Below, piece after piece: positions 1 through 10,797 of a stretch of 64,000 nt of DNA (position 1 is the first letter of the stretch; each line of letters opens with the position of its first letter). The stretch lies in the NCBI GenBank assembly GCA_039545295.1, contig BCIK01000033.1, forward strand, positions 62,001 to 126,000, read 5' to 3'. Position numbers and translations under genes: made by a program. Under the pieces are notes generated by a model, which was not told the origin of the DNA, did no database searches, and saw nothing but the letters and a program-made list of their open reading frames with translations. Source of the stretch: Udeniomyces pyricola (Eukaryota; Basidiomycota; Tremellomycetes; Cystofilobasidiales; Mrakiaceae).

Positions 1-1008
1 ATCGAGTAACATGCTTTGAGAGTCGGTTGGCTGGCGATGATGGGTGATTTTTTGTACCAGCCGTTGGACCTCCTTGCCCTTCCTCGTCGCGATCATTCCA
101 TCTTCCGTGGCCAACGCCCTCTCAACCATCCTGATCACCGGTTCCACTCCCCCCTTGGACTTCACTCCTAGCTGGATAGGCGAAAGCGTTCCTCGCTTGA
201 TAGCGATCGACGCAATCGTCTTGGCGACCAGCCGGTAGATCAGGTCCCCCACCGCAATCGGCCTCACTCCTCCATCCGGCTTCATCAACGGTACTCCACG
301 GGAAGCTGTCAGGAACGCGTGTCCTTCGAGTTCCCCGCCTTGCACCTTCCCAGCCAGCCGTACCATCATCTCCTGCACCACCTCACGTCCAAGAGCAACC
401 TTGAGAAGCGGTTGGGTCCAGCCGGACGGACCAGCACCGGTGTCCGGCTTGAACGTCTTGAACGCTTTCTCCACATCCTCCCACTTGCCACACGACGTTG
501 CTGGCATCCCTCGAGCAGACAAGGAACCGAAAGGAGAGCGAGGGCCAATGGGATGCTTGCCTTTGATGCTTTCGGCCACGGCAGGGGTGATGGTGTGGAC
601 CTTGGCCTTGCCTCGGAGTTGGCCGGCTGCTCGGGAAAGGTGGTTCTTCTCGACTTCCTTTGTTGCTAGTTCCGCAGGGGTCTTGGCGGCTCGAGCAAGG
701 AATTCGATCGGCGGCTCGGGGATGATGGGCTCGACGTGGGGGAAAGTGGCGAGGTGGGCAGAGAGATTGACGTCGGCCTTGAGACCGGGGACGAGACCTT
801 CCTTGGGTAGGGCTAGGAAGTTGAGAAGGTTGGTCTCGGACGGGTCATCAAGCCAGGCTCGAGTGAGGCGGGCAGCAGCGTCAGCAAACGTCTTGGCACG
901 TTTACCAAAGAGAGGGACATTGGCAGTAGGCAGACCGACCAGGTTCTTGAACCGCGACCAATTGTCTAGCGGCGGAGGGGCATCATCAGGCCCAGGAAGG
1001 AGGGGGGG
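1..1008 (-). pseudogene. Reverse transcriptase domain fragment of the LINE-like element
   Basis: The minus strand is open for about 330 codons to the window edge. It contains motifs typical of RT N-terminal blocks: DTGAGPSGWTQPLLKVAL (finger region), then PLMKPDGGVRPIAVGDLIYR (RT block with the KPDGGVRPI core), then RLVAKTIASIAIKR and QLGVKSKGGVEPVIRMVERA. The catalytic YxDD block is expected further along and is outside the window. No start codon belongs to this frame; it would be joined to upstream sequence across a C homopolymer near 1010. What is seen: motifs and open frame. What is inferred: membership of a LINE. The + strand ORFs here are shadows. Confidence 0.72.
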
Positions 1009-1515
1009 GGGATGGAGGTGGCGAGGTAGACTGGAATTGCGAAATTCGACGCGTTTGGGGACTTTCCGAGTCGGTGAGGATGGAGAGAGGAGATGAGGAT
1101 TCCGACTGGGTGGATGTTGAACGTGTATGGCTCTTCTTCGACCATGATGAGCTCATCGTCGTTCCTTCCTTCGATCCTCAGGGGAACTGACCAAGCGTTT
1201 GGGCGACTGGGTGCGGGCTTTGGCGCAGGGATGGTCGTGGCTTTTTGAGGGGGAGCTGGCTGTGGACGCGTTCCAGCTCTCGAAGGTATGTCGAGTGTTG
1301 CCCTTGCCGAGGTCTTGGTTCGTGGGATCGGCTTGAGTCGAGACGACGTACGAGGAGGAGAGGGGGAGGGGGAAGGTGAGGGGACGGGCACGAGAGATCT
1401 CTGGGGGATGCGGGAGTGTAACGAGGACTGGCCGGTTGATCTAATGGTGTTTTTAGTTGATGATCGAACCAACGGGTCTTGTCCAGGGGGCGAGGTAGTG
1501 TGTTGATGGCCTTGG

Positions 1516-2075
1516 TCATGGGGCGATCAGATGGTGAGTCTGATGGCTGTGATGTTGGGGAGGTGCTTTTTTCGACTGGGATGTGGCGGGGGAGNGAGGT
1601 TTTGCCTGGGGTGTCTGGCTGAGGATGAGGGGGCCGTGGCTGACGACATGATCAACATTGATTCTCTTCTTGGTGCAGAAAATCTCGGCTGATGTTGACC
1701 CTGCAATTGACGACCGGCGAGCATGGTAGGCGAAGCGTCGTAGGCGGAAGAGGAGGAGGGAAGAGGACCTGAGCGCGATGTTATTGTTTTCGGTCGCCTT
1801 GTCGCCTTGACCTGGAGCGATGGTCTCTCTGGCCTTCCATACGACGCAGACATTCGGCTCATTGGGTCCCTTCCTGGCCTTGTTGCGATGATGGGACCCG
1901 ACGTTGTTGAGCACCACTGATCCACAAGGGCACCACTTCCAGCGCGCTCTTTTCGCCTCATCTAACGTCCACTTCTCTCCGGCATGACCCTTGGCCTGTT
2001 AAAGTCTGCGAAGAGTTTTGTGATTCCCTTGCGGTCGTAACACTTGGGACAGACGACGGCAGCAGGCGTGGACAT
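1516..2075 (-). pseudogene. N-terminal zinc-finger segment of the LINE-like element, frame-broken
   Basis: From an ATG at 2075 the minus strand encodes MSTPAAVVCPKCYDRKG, with a CPKC pair. After a frame change near 1970 it continues with WCPCGSVVLNNVGSHH, giving a C-x2-C ... C-x-C ... HH arrangement that looks like a nucleic-acid-binding zinc finger at the start of a LINE ORF. The remainder is Ser/Pro/His-rich with no recognised domain and ends at a stop at 1516. An n at about 1595 makes the local frame uncertain. The position directly upstream of the RT fragment on the same strand supports one element. Confidence 0.5.
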
Positions 2076-2409
2076 CGTAGGAGGAGCGACCAAAGCCGAA
2101 GGGGGGGGGGGGGNGGGAAGCGAAAAAACCGGGGGGCGACGGCCTGGAAACTTGCTCTTCACCAGCGACCTGCAAAAGTTGGGGGTTCGTTTGGGGTCTG
2201 TTTGGGGCTGTAACGGTGTCATATTTATTTCAGAAGGTATATGTTAATGAAGATTTCAAGGAAGAATCGAGAGTAGAGAGAAAAAAAAACGAGAACGAAA
2301 GGAGAGTAAGGGGTACCTGGAAGGTGGAGGTGGCCGTTAAATATTTTCTTGACTCTGTATCTTGTCTTTACGCTATGAGTACATGAGAAGTGCTGAGGTC
2401 GATGGTGTT

Positions 2410-2460
2410 TGACTCGACACCTCGTCGTTTGGTGGTGATGGGCGACGAGGTGTCGGGTCA
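2410..2460. repeat. 18-bp inverted repeat, hairpin
   Basis: Arms 2410-2427 (TGACTCGACACCTCGTCG) and 2443-2460 are reverse complements with a single mismatch (T/G, a wobble in RNA) around a 15-nt loop. It lies about 340 bp upstream of the LINE-like ORF start, in non-coding DNA. Confidence 0.85.
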
Positions 2461-2492
2461 AAAGCGAAATGACTGGGTGTCGATTCAGTTGA

Positions 2493-2509
2493 CCCGACGT
2501 CACGTCGGG
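2493..2509. repeat. Short palindrome CCCGACG-TCA-CGTCGGG
   Basis: Two perfect 7-bp arms with a 3-nt centre. The arm is the same TGACCCGAC-type sequence found in the 2443-2460 hairpin arm, so the palindromes look related. Confidence 0.7.
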
Positions 2510-2526
2510 ATACATTTCCCACAGTG

Positions 2527-2605
2527 CGTCTGATCTAAGTCGACCACTTTTAGATCTATTTTTTTGGCCGCACCCCTACCAAAAGTGGTCGACTTATATC
2601 AGACG
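2527..2605. repeat. 25-bp inverted repeat with short spacer (foldback/MITE-like)
   Basis: Arm 2527-2551 (contains CTAAGTCGACCACTTTT) pairs with 2581-2605 with one mismatch, around a 29-nt A/T- and C-rich spacer. Compact terminal inverted repeats with no coding content resemble a foldback or MITE-type remnant, but no target-site duplication is obvious and only one copy is in the window. Confidence 0.8.
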
Positions 2606-3217
2606 GTATATGTCCATTCTGCCGTAAACGACGGAGACACAACATCGGAATCCAAAGATAAGGCTGTGCAATTGCGCGAAAGGTCGTAATAACCGTTTGA
2701 TGTGATGAGACTCCACGTGGGCGAGGTTTTGCATTTCCTCGAGAATATCATCAATTATGATAGGTATATTTGCCCTAGACATGATATTACGTTATACACA
2801 TCGAACCCCTCGCTCAGCGTCAGATCGTCATCGTGTTTATCGACCCGCGACACTCTGCACTATCGATACGAACGTGTCGGCGTCATCAGTACGCGCGTCA
2901 GTCAGATCGTATACTGTGGCGATGGCCTCCCGAGGGGACGAGGGTGGCATCGTGAGCAAAAGATCGAGGCATCGGCCAGCTGGCCAGCCGTCAGATGGTT
3001 GGTTGCTCGGCACCAAATTTCGACTGGCCCCCGCAGATAACCGGTTAAAAGGCACTCTCTTGGAACGTGGAAGGGCCTCGAATTCACGTGTCGCTCGTTT
3101 TTGCATGCCGAAAGCAAACCCCCCCGTCCGTTTCTTTTCCCTCCCTTCCCCGGCTTTCGCTAGTCACTCCACGGCTGCATCTCCCACCATCAATCCTCCC
3201 GGTCTCTGTCTCAACAC

Positions 3218-3227
3218 CCATATATAC
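3218..3227 (+). promoter_or_regulatory. Probable TATA element (CATATATACA)
   Basis: A TATA-like stretch about 290 bp upstream of the ATG at 3515, followed by a long pyrimidine-rich leader, as is common upstream of fungal genes. Its assignment to the 3515 gene is by position only. Confidence 0.35.
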
Positions 3228-3514
3228 ACCCACGCTTTCCTAGCAGTTCAACGTTCAACGCCCTTGCTCCTCTACCCGCGCGCTCGCTCGCCCGCACCAT
3301 CCGTTCCGCACGCAATCTCGCCCCTGGCCGACGACGTCACCACGATACCAGCGTTCCAAACCCGCACGCACGACTCCGAATTCCTCCACCTTCTTCTCTC
3401 CCCCCCCCCCCCTTCCTTCAACCCTCCTGCCTCGTCGGCTCTCTGGAGCCTCAGTCCCAACGTTGAACACTCTCCGTCCTGTCCAACCTCGCTACTAGTC
3501 CTTCCTTCGTCCTC

Positions 3515-5113
3515 ATGTCCCGGTCCAGCCAACACTCGAGCGAAGGCGAACTCGAGAGCCCTTTGCCGACCCCTAGTAACGACGCTGTCGATGACCTCTT
3601 CTCTACCCTCCAGTCCTTTTCCTTTGGCGCTTCTGCTTGTTCCACTGCCGGCGCCAGCCCGTTCTCGTCCTCGTCATCTTCGTCGTCGTTTCTCTCTGCA
3701 TTCGAAGCTCATGCTGCCGCAGACCGTTTGACCACCTCCGGCATCGACCCCTCGGTGACCGACTCGATGCCTTTCACTTCATTGTCGACCACGTTCAACC
3801 CTTCCACTGGCGGTCCTGGCTCGGGATCGACTTCCGCAACAACGATGCACCTTTCGAACCTCCCGACTTTTCCATCTTACTGCCTCCCCTCGGCCAATCG
3901 CCGCAAGTCAACTATCCCCACCTCCATCCATTGGGACGAGGCCGAGCTTGCGGCCAGTTTGGGTCCGACCGACCGAGCAGGACGAAACGGTGCGCTCGAC
4001 AACTTTTCCTTCGGCGGCCGACCGGACCGCGACGAGGAAGATCAGGACGGCGTGAACCCGTCGCCTGTGTATGGCGAGGTTGACGAAGATGGCTTCACGA
4101 TTCAACCGCTTGGAACACCCGTGGCGGAACGTGAGCGGTTTGAGTATCCTGTCAGATCGTTTGAGCCGACGCACGGCATTCGCGATAGTAATCACAGCAA
4201 CCTACCGGGCGCCCTTTCCCAGCCACTCTCGCACGCGGGCGCACATCACGCGCATCCTCACCCAAGCCGACCAGACATCGAGCCAACCCAGGATCGTCGA
4301 GGTAGCATCTCTCTACCCAACGTCCTGACGACTTCGGCCATCCTTGATCCTACGGTGACTTCTTCCATGATCCCAAACCCAGCGTCCCCTTTGCCCCTCC
4401 TTCATCCGGTCCACTCTCCATTCTACTCCAACCGCTCCTCCTTCACTACCCCACCTTCACCTGGCGGCTCGCGCAAGAATTCAATGTCGTCCCCTTCGGG
4501 TCATAGCGGCGCGCCTACCCTCAGCCGACAGTCCTCCCTCTCCCGCTCGTCTTCAGTATCCCACCGACCACGCTTGCCTTCGGCACATTCTTCACATGCC
4601 ATTCGACCACCACCGATCGGCCAGATGAGTCACTTCCATCCGCCCCATTCAGGGGGTGCCTCGCGCTTTCAACCGACCGTTCTCTCGACCCCAATCCCTC
4701 CTTCCCTTCGTTCACACCCTGCCCTGTCGTTCTCCAAACCGACCACCTCATCTTCTCCGACGTCCAACAAAGCCTCTCTTGCCGGAGCCATTTCTCGACG
4801 TAGAGATTCTCTTCCTGCCATCTCCCCTCCTTTAGCCTCGACCCTCATGATGAAGCGTGCATCGGAAGCTCTTCCAGGGGTCCATGCCGCCTCGGTCGGA
4901 CAGCGAAGAGGATCGGAAGCCAATGTCTCCATCTCTACTTTTGGCAGGCGCAGAGAATCGAGTGGCGGTCAGTCTGGGCTCAGTGGTGGTGCACGCATGA
5001 GTGGGGAGTCGAGCGGGATGGGGAGACCGAGGTTGGGAAGCATCCCAAGCTTCGGAAGTGATGAGAGCGAGAATGGGTCGGAAGGGAAGAAGACACCCGT
5101 TCAAGTCGTCTAG
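3515..5113 (+). CDS. Ser/Pro-rich protein of unknown function
   Basis: A single open frame of 532 codons, starting at the first ATG after a long CT-rich leader and ending with VQVV. I do not recognise the family. The protein is rich in Ser, Pro, Thr and His and looks disordered. One less repetitive stretch at about residues 120-210 contains RRKSTIPTSIHWDEAELAAS and GEVDEDGFTIQPLGTPVAER. Several RRxS/RKxS sites (RRRDSLP, GRRRESS, RRGSEAN, RKNSMSS) are possible basophilic-kinase targets, so a phosphorylated regulator is conceivable, but this is inference. No membrane segment, zinc finger or catalytic motif is visible. The codon pattern (GAC/GAG/CTC, many CGA) matches neighbouring genes, supporting a real gene. 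A further 5' exon cannot be excluded. Confidence 0.7.
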   Translation: MSRSSQHSSEGELESPLPTPSNDAVDDLFSTLQSFSFGASACSTAGASPFSSSSSSSSFLSAFEAHAAADRLTTSGIDPSVTDSMPFTSLSTTFNPSTGGPGSGSTSATTMHLSNLPTFPSYCLPSANRRKSTIPTSIHWDEAELAASLGPTDRAGRNGALDNFSFGGRPDRDEEDQDGVNPSPVYGEVDEDGFTIQPLGTPVAERERFEYPVRSFEPTHGIRDSNHSNLPGALSQPLSHAGAHHAHPHPSRPDIEPTQDRRGSISLPNVLTTSAILDPTVTSSMIPNPASPLPLLHPVHSPFYSNRSSFTTPPSPGGSRKNSMSSPSGHSGAPTLSRQSSLSRSSSVSHRPRLPSAHSSHAIRPPPIGQMSHFHPPHSGGASRFQPTVLSTPIPPSLRSHPALSFSKPTTSSSPTSNKASLAGAISRRRDSLPAISPPLASTLMMKRASEALPGVHAASVGQRRGSEANVSISTFGRRRESSGGQSGLSGGARMSGESSGMGRPRLGSIPSFGSDESENGSEGKKTPVQVV

Positions 5114-6751
5114 TTTTGCATCGGATCATTTTTCCGTGAGTTGGGTTGTTGGTTGGTTCATCGGAGTATTTGGATGTGATTGGATCTGCATACATAGACT
5201 GATCTGTTGCTGTATTCGTTCACGCTTTCATGTCCTCATTTTCCCAAACAGGTTCGGCCATGCTCAATCGCTGATGCCCTATGCATATGTCATCCCTCGG
5301 CCACGCCGTCGCTCGACCATGTTCACACCCCAATTGGCACTCACAGCCTCCTTCTGTTCCGCCAAGTCTACCCTCATGTGTCTTATCCGATTCATGTCTG
5401 CTTGCCTCACCACCCATCCTACACTCCTCGGCAGCCCTTCGATTTCACTCTTTGTAACACTATCTCCTTCCCACCCTCATCATCGCCCATCTACTCTCCC
5501 TTCTCAATCATTGCCTCTGTTGCATCCTAGATTCCCAATTCCTTCTTTCCTTTCCACCGTTTCGCATCGACCTATCGTGTCCTTTACTGCCTCTTTCTGT
5601 CTTGGCTGCCTCTGTTCTTTCTCTTCTTTCTGGTTATCTCTCATCTTTCTCATCATCCCCATCGACCTGCATATATCCTCCCTCTTAGTTTCTGTTTTCT
5701 TTTTCTTGCTACCTCCTCCTCGCATGCATTCACCTCAATTCCATATCATATACACGGATATACACGCACTCCAGATCCCACGTGTACTTTAACTCGATCG
5801 TACCCTCTATGCCCCAACGGACCCAGAAAACTCAGACGTCTTCTTTCCTTTTCTTCACCATCTCTCTTTGATGAGTTTGTTTGTTCTCTTTCTCCCTCCT
5901 TCCCTCCCCTTTCCCCTCAGCCCCCTTTTTCTCTCAGCTTATCACGTCAATACGCCTCCCCCCCTCCTTCTCCCCTTTCCCTTTTAACTCCCTTCCCTCT
6001 CTTATGTTGTCTTAGTCATCGCCGCCCAATCACCCTTGATCCTTCTTCCCCCCCCCCCTTTTTTTCAATCATCTACACCCGCTAAAGGGGAGTTTCCTTC
6101 TATTCTTCGTGTGTATGGGAAGGGGGAGAGGAGGTTGGGTGATCAAGTGACGCCTTCTTTTCTCTCTTTTTTTTGGGTATCAATTCGTGTTGGTTCACTT
6201 ACTGCTTTGTTAATCGTTACACTGCACGCGCGCGTGTCTTTCTCCAAAGACGTATGTGTGATTTTCAATTGTTGGTCTTATGACATTTTCTCTTTCTTGG
6301 ATCGCTGATGGGAGTTGTGTCGCTCAAACTTGATGTGTCGAATAGACGAGCAGTACGAGAAGGAGTAATCGTGCTCGATCATCGTGATGAAATAGAAACA
6401 TAAAGACGCGTGTAGTACATGAGCTGGCGCGCGCCATCGGCCCAGCTCCCCTCACAACTCGCGGGTGACACATCTTCGCACATGTAATCAAGAGTGATAG
6501 ATAGGATGATAGTGTGGTCGATTGAGCATACCTGATACATACCTTCATGTCATCCACTTTGCTGACGCCGTAACTGGGCTGGATGCCGAAAATGCATTTA
6601 CTGCGCGTCACACTGATCCGTACCAATAATCCCGTTCGACACCTCACCGACGCTACTGTAGTTTATCTTTTGGCCGCGCTTCCTAACTCGTTCTGTCCAG
6701 TCGCGTCGACCCGCATCCACCTCTCTTCATCACCCCTGCACCCCTGCATCC
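5114..6751. other. Intergenic region, pyrimidine-rich
   Basis: About 1.6 kb of C/T-rich sequence after the Ser/Pro-rich gene, with several C and T runs. The ORFs here are low-complexity and show no domain. The last 100 bp form the CT-rich leader of the bZIP gene. No RNA gene was recognised. Confidence 0.6.
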
Positions 6752-9700
6752 ATGGCTTCACCCTTTAACGAGGGTCTCGAGGCCCTTGCCTCTGCTGCCC
6801 TCAACGCCGATCCGACTCGTCAACAAGGCCCAGCCTGGGACGCGGTAAGATGGATTCCCCTTGGCCGGGCAAAAAGGCCACGTCGCCTTTCGTCGTCGTC
6901 CTCCTCCCTCGAAGCGAGTATCCTTTGCATTCACTCACATCTCCCTTTCCAAATGGATTATGCTCCACCTTGTCCTTGTCCTTCTTCTATAGGGCATGCA
7001 ATCCCTTCTCAATGCTCTCGAAGCCAACAATAATCAAACGACGATTGCACAATCGTCCACCTCACCCTTCACGTCAGCTTTCACGTCCGCACACAACGGC
7101 GCGACGGCCGCTTCCTTGGCCGCCCTGGCCATGAACTCGCGATCTTCATCGGCTGTCCCACCAGGTTTACTCTCCTCAGCCGCCCCTACTCCCATCCCAT
7201 CAACTCCTTCCGAGACGAACGCCCAAGGCTCGAATACACATCTCGATCCGGCTTTGCCGAGGGGAACAGAGTCTGCCAACGTCCAAGGCTCAATCACGCC
7301 CATGACTCGCTCCTCGGCTGATGTCGTCTCATCGACTGCGAACCACGGATCATCTCGTCAAGGCTCTCAACTCCCTCATCACTCTCCAACCATCCAATCT
7401 CTTCTTCAGGATCCTAACGTGCTCTCGTTCTTGGCGCTTCTTCCTCCTCCACCGGCACCGACGAGTCCTGTTGTGACGCGATCAGGTCGACCGTCCCGAC
7501 CGCCTCAGTACCCTGAAGAGCAACTACAGCAGCTTCAGCAGGTCTGGAACGGCTTCGAATCAGCAGGTTATAGCTTTCCTCCTGCGTTCAACTTTGGTGG
7601 GATCACTGGGGTTGAGGGAGGAGGAGCAGTCGCGAGCGGGACAGCAGGGGGTGGTCATGGTCAGCATGCGAGGTCGAGCAGTGCGGAAGGGAGTGCGTTC
7701 GCGTGGGGCCTTTCGACTAGCGGCTCGGGTGGAGGCATGATGGTTCACGGCGGTACCCTCGGTGGAGGGACTCATGGGTCTCTCAGTAGCGATGGGTTTG
7801 CAGCCGAGTTCGACGGATGGTGGCCGTTACAAGAAGAAGGTGAAGAAGAGGATCCTTCGTATGTCCCACCAGGGACCCCACCGCCTCACACCCATCATTC
7901 CCACCATCCTCAGCAGCAGCAGCAGCATCATCAGTCATCTCATCATCAACATCAACCACCAGCTCCTTCACCCCCTTGTGTCTTTACCCCTACATCCAAC
8001 GCGGCGTTTGAATCGCTCTTCCAACCGACCCCCGCGGGAGCTCATCATCCTCAACCTCACATCGGCACTTCGTCCGTTGTCCATCAATCCTCAATCCTCA
8101 ATCCTTCACGATCACTCTCCCGCCCGCACTCACTCGTACCGGACAAACGAGCCTTTGACGACCATCTACACGACGAGTCTGAGGCCGAAGGAGACGAGGA
8201 TGAGGATCGGGCTGAGAGGGATGAAAGTCGTTCTCGAGGGACGACGACGACGACGACGAGCGGAGGAAAAGCGAAGAATGGGGCTAGGGCGAAATCGGTG
8301 TCGTCCTCGGCGTCGAAACGACCACCTCCAGCCAAGAAGTCACGAAAGGGGAAGGAAAAGGAAACGATCGAGCCGGAGTCGGATCAGGACGTGGGTTCTT
8401 CCCGAGGGACAGCGACGGCGACCGTCGGGTCGAAACGGAGAGGACGAGGGGGAGCGAAAGCTACGACAACGACGACGACGACTAAAGGGAAGAAGGCGAC
8501 GACTCCAACGGCGGCCGTCTCGAAACCCTCGCCCGCTCCTTCTAGTTCTCGTCGACCTCGAGCCCGAGTGTCCATAGCGTCTACGGTGGAAGATGAAGAT
8601 GAAGAGGATGACGACGAGCCGGAAGAGTTCGAAGAGGTAGAAGACGAAGGGGAAGATGAGGAAGAGATGGTCGAGGTCGAACCGAGTGACGTCAAGACGA
8701 AAAGGGGAAAGGCAGGTTCGACGGTGCCGACGGCTGCGAGGAAACCAAAGAAGGGGCAGAGGGGACCGAAACCGAAGCTCTCAAAGGAGGATCAAGCGGC
8801 GTTGAGGAAGGAGAGGAATAAAGCAGCGGGTAAGGCTTGACTCGTCTGGTTCTTTTCTTCTTCTTTTTCTCTCTCTTTTCTTTTCATAGTCGACCAGTGG
8901 ATACGTTACGTGGAAGGAAGAGTTTGATGAGATGAGGAGGCGAAACACGGTGTAATCATTGACAAATCGGTTCACTCGATCCTTCTTCTCTCTGCTTTCT
9001 ACTCCACTCCATACTCTCCTTTTCCTTCTTTCCTGACGGACTTGTCCTCATGATTTCCCTCATCCCATCACATCTCATCGCATCCGATCGATTTCTAGCC
9101 GCTCGATCGCGCGAACAAGTCAAGAACCGAGTGTCTAACCTTGAGACGGAAAACACCGTGCTCAAGGAATCGAACGATCGGCTCGACAAGGAAAACCAGT
9201 ACCTCCGAGCCGAACTCGCGAGGACGCAACAAAAGTGGGTTTCTTCTAGAGTCTCTCTTTTTCGTTTTTCTGTTCTTCTTCTTTCTTCTTTGTAGCGTGT
9301 TGCGTTAGGTCTCGTTTGGTTCGTGAGGAAATGAAAGAGGAGAGAAAGAGAAGGGAGGTAGGGAACATGATCAAGGGCTGTTGATAGGATTCGGACTGGA
9401 GTTTTTGTTTTTGACTGCTAGGTTAATCTGACATATTCATCTCATTCTTGGTCATCTCTCTTGCTTCACCCTCCTCCCCCCCCCTTTCCCCTTATTCCAC
9501 ACTGCCATCACGCTACACATCCATATCATCTCTATCCAACCCATTTTTCAAAACACTCAGACTCTCGGAATGGGAGCGCTCATCGACTTTAGCCTCGACG
9601 ACGACGACGACGACGACAGCGAGCCAGCCGCCTTTCCTCAAGACACGCAACATCTACGACTGCTCTCCTGGTCTTGCAACCCAATCACGCTCGACCCATC

Positions 9701-10797
9701 CTTTTGCCGACCTGACCCCACATGCGAACGTGCATGCCACCAAGAAAGGCAAGAGCGTCACGTCCGTCGCGGGCAGCAACAGTGGGAGGAGTGGTGGCAA
9801 ACCAGGCGAGAGATTGGGCGAGGTGGACAGCCAAGTGGAGGGAGAAGAGGAGGAAGAAGCAAAAGAGACAGAAGGAGAAGACGAGGATGACGAAGAGGAC
9901 GAGGAAGAAGAAGAAGAAGAAGAAGGCGAGGAAGAGGAAGATGAGGATGAAGAGGGAGTTGAGATGGATCTCGAAGGAACTCCACTCGGATCGAGATCTA
10001 AGCTCTCCCATCCCCTCGTTACTGCTTCGACTAGTTCCAACTCGGCCATTGATCCAAGGAAGACGCCGGCCGCTCGGTTGCACCCACTTCATCGACTGCT
10101 TCAAGCCAGTCAAGCCCATCGGCACGCTTCGCTGCCCGTCGAGACACCGATCGGCGCTACGGCTAGTGGCAGTGGAAAATCATTGCTCGCTGGATCGTCC
10201 TCTTCCCATGCGACGCCTAAACAACCGACGTTTCTCGTTCCTCGACCTCCCATTCCTCGTCCAGCCCTCTTCTCCCATCCTTCCTCTCTCAATGGAACCA
10301 ACCGTGATCATCCGACCCACACGAACTCGACGACGACAACGACAACCGATCAAGCTTCTTCGCCACCAGCCTCGGACGAAATGGAAGCTTCCTCAGACTT
10401 TGGTCACGAAGGCGACGATTATGACGATGATGACGACGACGAGGACGATGAGGAAGTCGGATCGGACGATGATGATTTGTATCTCCCGATTCGAGATGTG
10501 CCGATTCCGGAGGAGGCGTTAGTCGTGAGGGAGGCCGTGGCGGAAGTCGCAGCGAGGGGAACCGCTGGTCAAGCCACGCCGGGATTCACGATGGGAGGAC
10601 CCTCAGGAGCAGCAGCATCAGCGGCAGGAAGGTCTTTGTTGTCGGGTGCTACGGGGACAGGGGCGGGGACTCCGATGAGGTCATTGATCGTGGAGGGAAC
10701 ACCAGGTCGGGCGGTGCCGAGAGGGGGTGAGCAGAATATCCCTATCACCAAAGATATGGTGGAGATGCTCAAGCAACTCGTCGCGAGGTTGCAGTGA
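6752..10797 (+). CDS. Large acidic bZIP transcription factor
   Basis: Four exons: 6752-6844, 6993-8829, 9099-9234, 9561-10797, all GT-AG and phase-consistent, giving about 1100 aa. The bZIP is built across two introns. Exon 2 ends with LRKERNKAA, exon 3 supplies AARSREQVKNRVSNLETEN and exon 4 continues the zipper (KLSEWERSSTL). The basic region N-x2-A-A-x2-S-R is intact; heptad leucines follow in NLETENTVLKESND and QYLRAELA. It lies around residues 620-700. The long N-terminus is Ser/His/Gln-rich with Lys-rich and Asp/Glu-rich tracts before the bZIP; the C-terminal exon has a strong Glu/Asp tract (about 9820-9960) and a second near 10420-10480. Such acidic tracts suggest activation regions, but targets are unknown. 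The exon-2 frame reads into a stop at 8838-8840 only if the intron is retained. A nuclear DNA-binding role is firm; the pathway is not known. Confidence 0.85.

Larger units (their letters stand above)
1..2075 (-). mobile_element. Degenerate LINE-like (non-LTR) retroelement, truncated by the window edge
   Basis: Reading leftward, the minus strand first encodes a short zinc-finger-like protein start and then, about 1 kb later, a long open stretch with reverse-transcriptase motifs. This order fits a non-LTR retrotransposon. The parts are not in one frame: there is a frame change near 1970, an n inside a G run at about 1595, and a C run near 1010 just before the RT frame. Some breaks may be sequencing errors in homopolymers; the one near 1970 is not in a homopolymer and suggests real decay. 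The 3' part (rest of RT, any endonuclease, tail) lies beyond the left edge, so clade and insertion-site preference cannot be judged. No target-site duplication is visible. Confidence 0.7.

Noticed and set aside
401..1096. 231-codon + frame at the left end
   Set aside because: Antisense shadow of the RT fragment; the motifs are on the minus strand.
2757..3731. 324-codon + frame overlapping the start of the Ser/Pro-rich gene
   Set aside because: Runs through the TATA-like and leader sequence and out of frame across the called gene; composition is that of the C/T-rich leader.
8830..8840. Stop at the end of bZIP exon 2 as the true gene end
   Set aside because: It lies in a GTAAGG-start intron; splicing continues the basic region into a complete bZIP motif.
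9654..10125. Minus-strand Ser- or Phe-rich frames within the bZIP gene
   Set aside because: Produced by reading the Glu/Asp (GAG/GAC) tract of the sense frame backwards.
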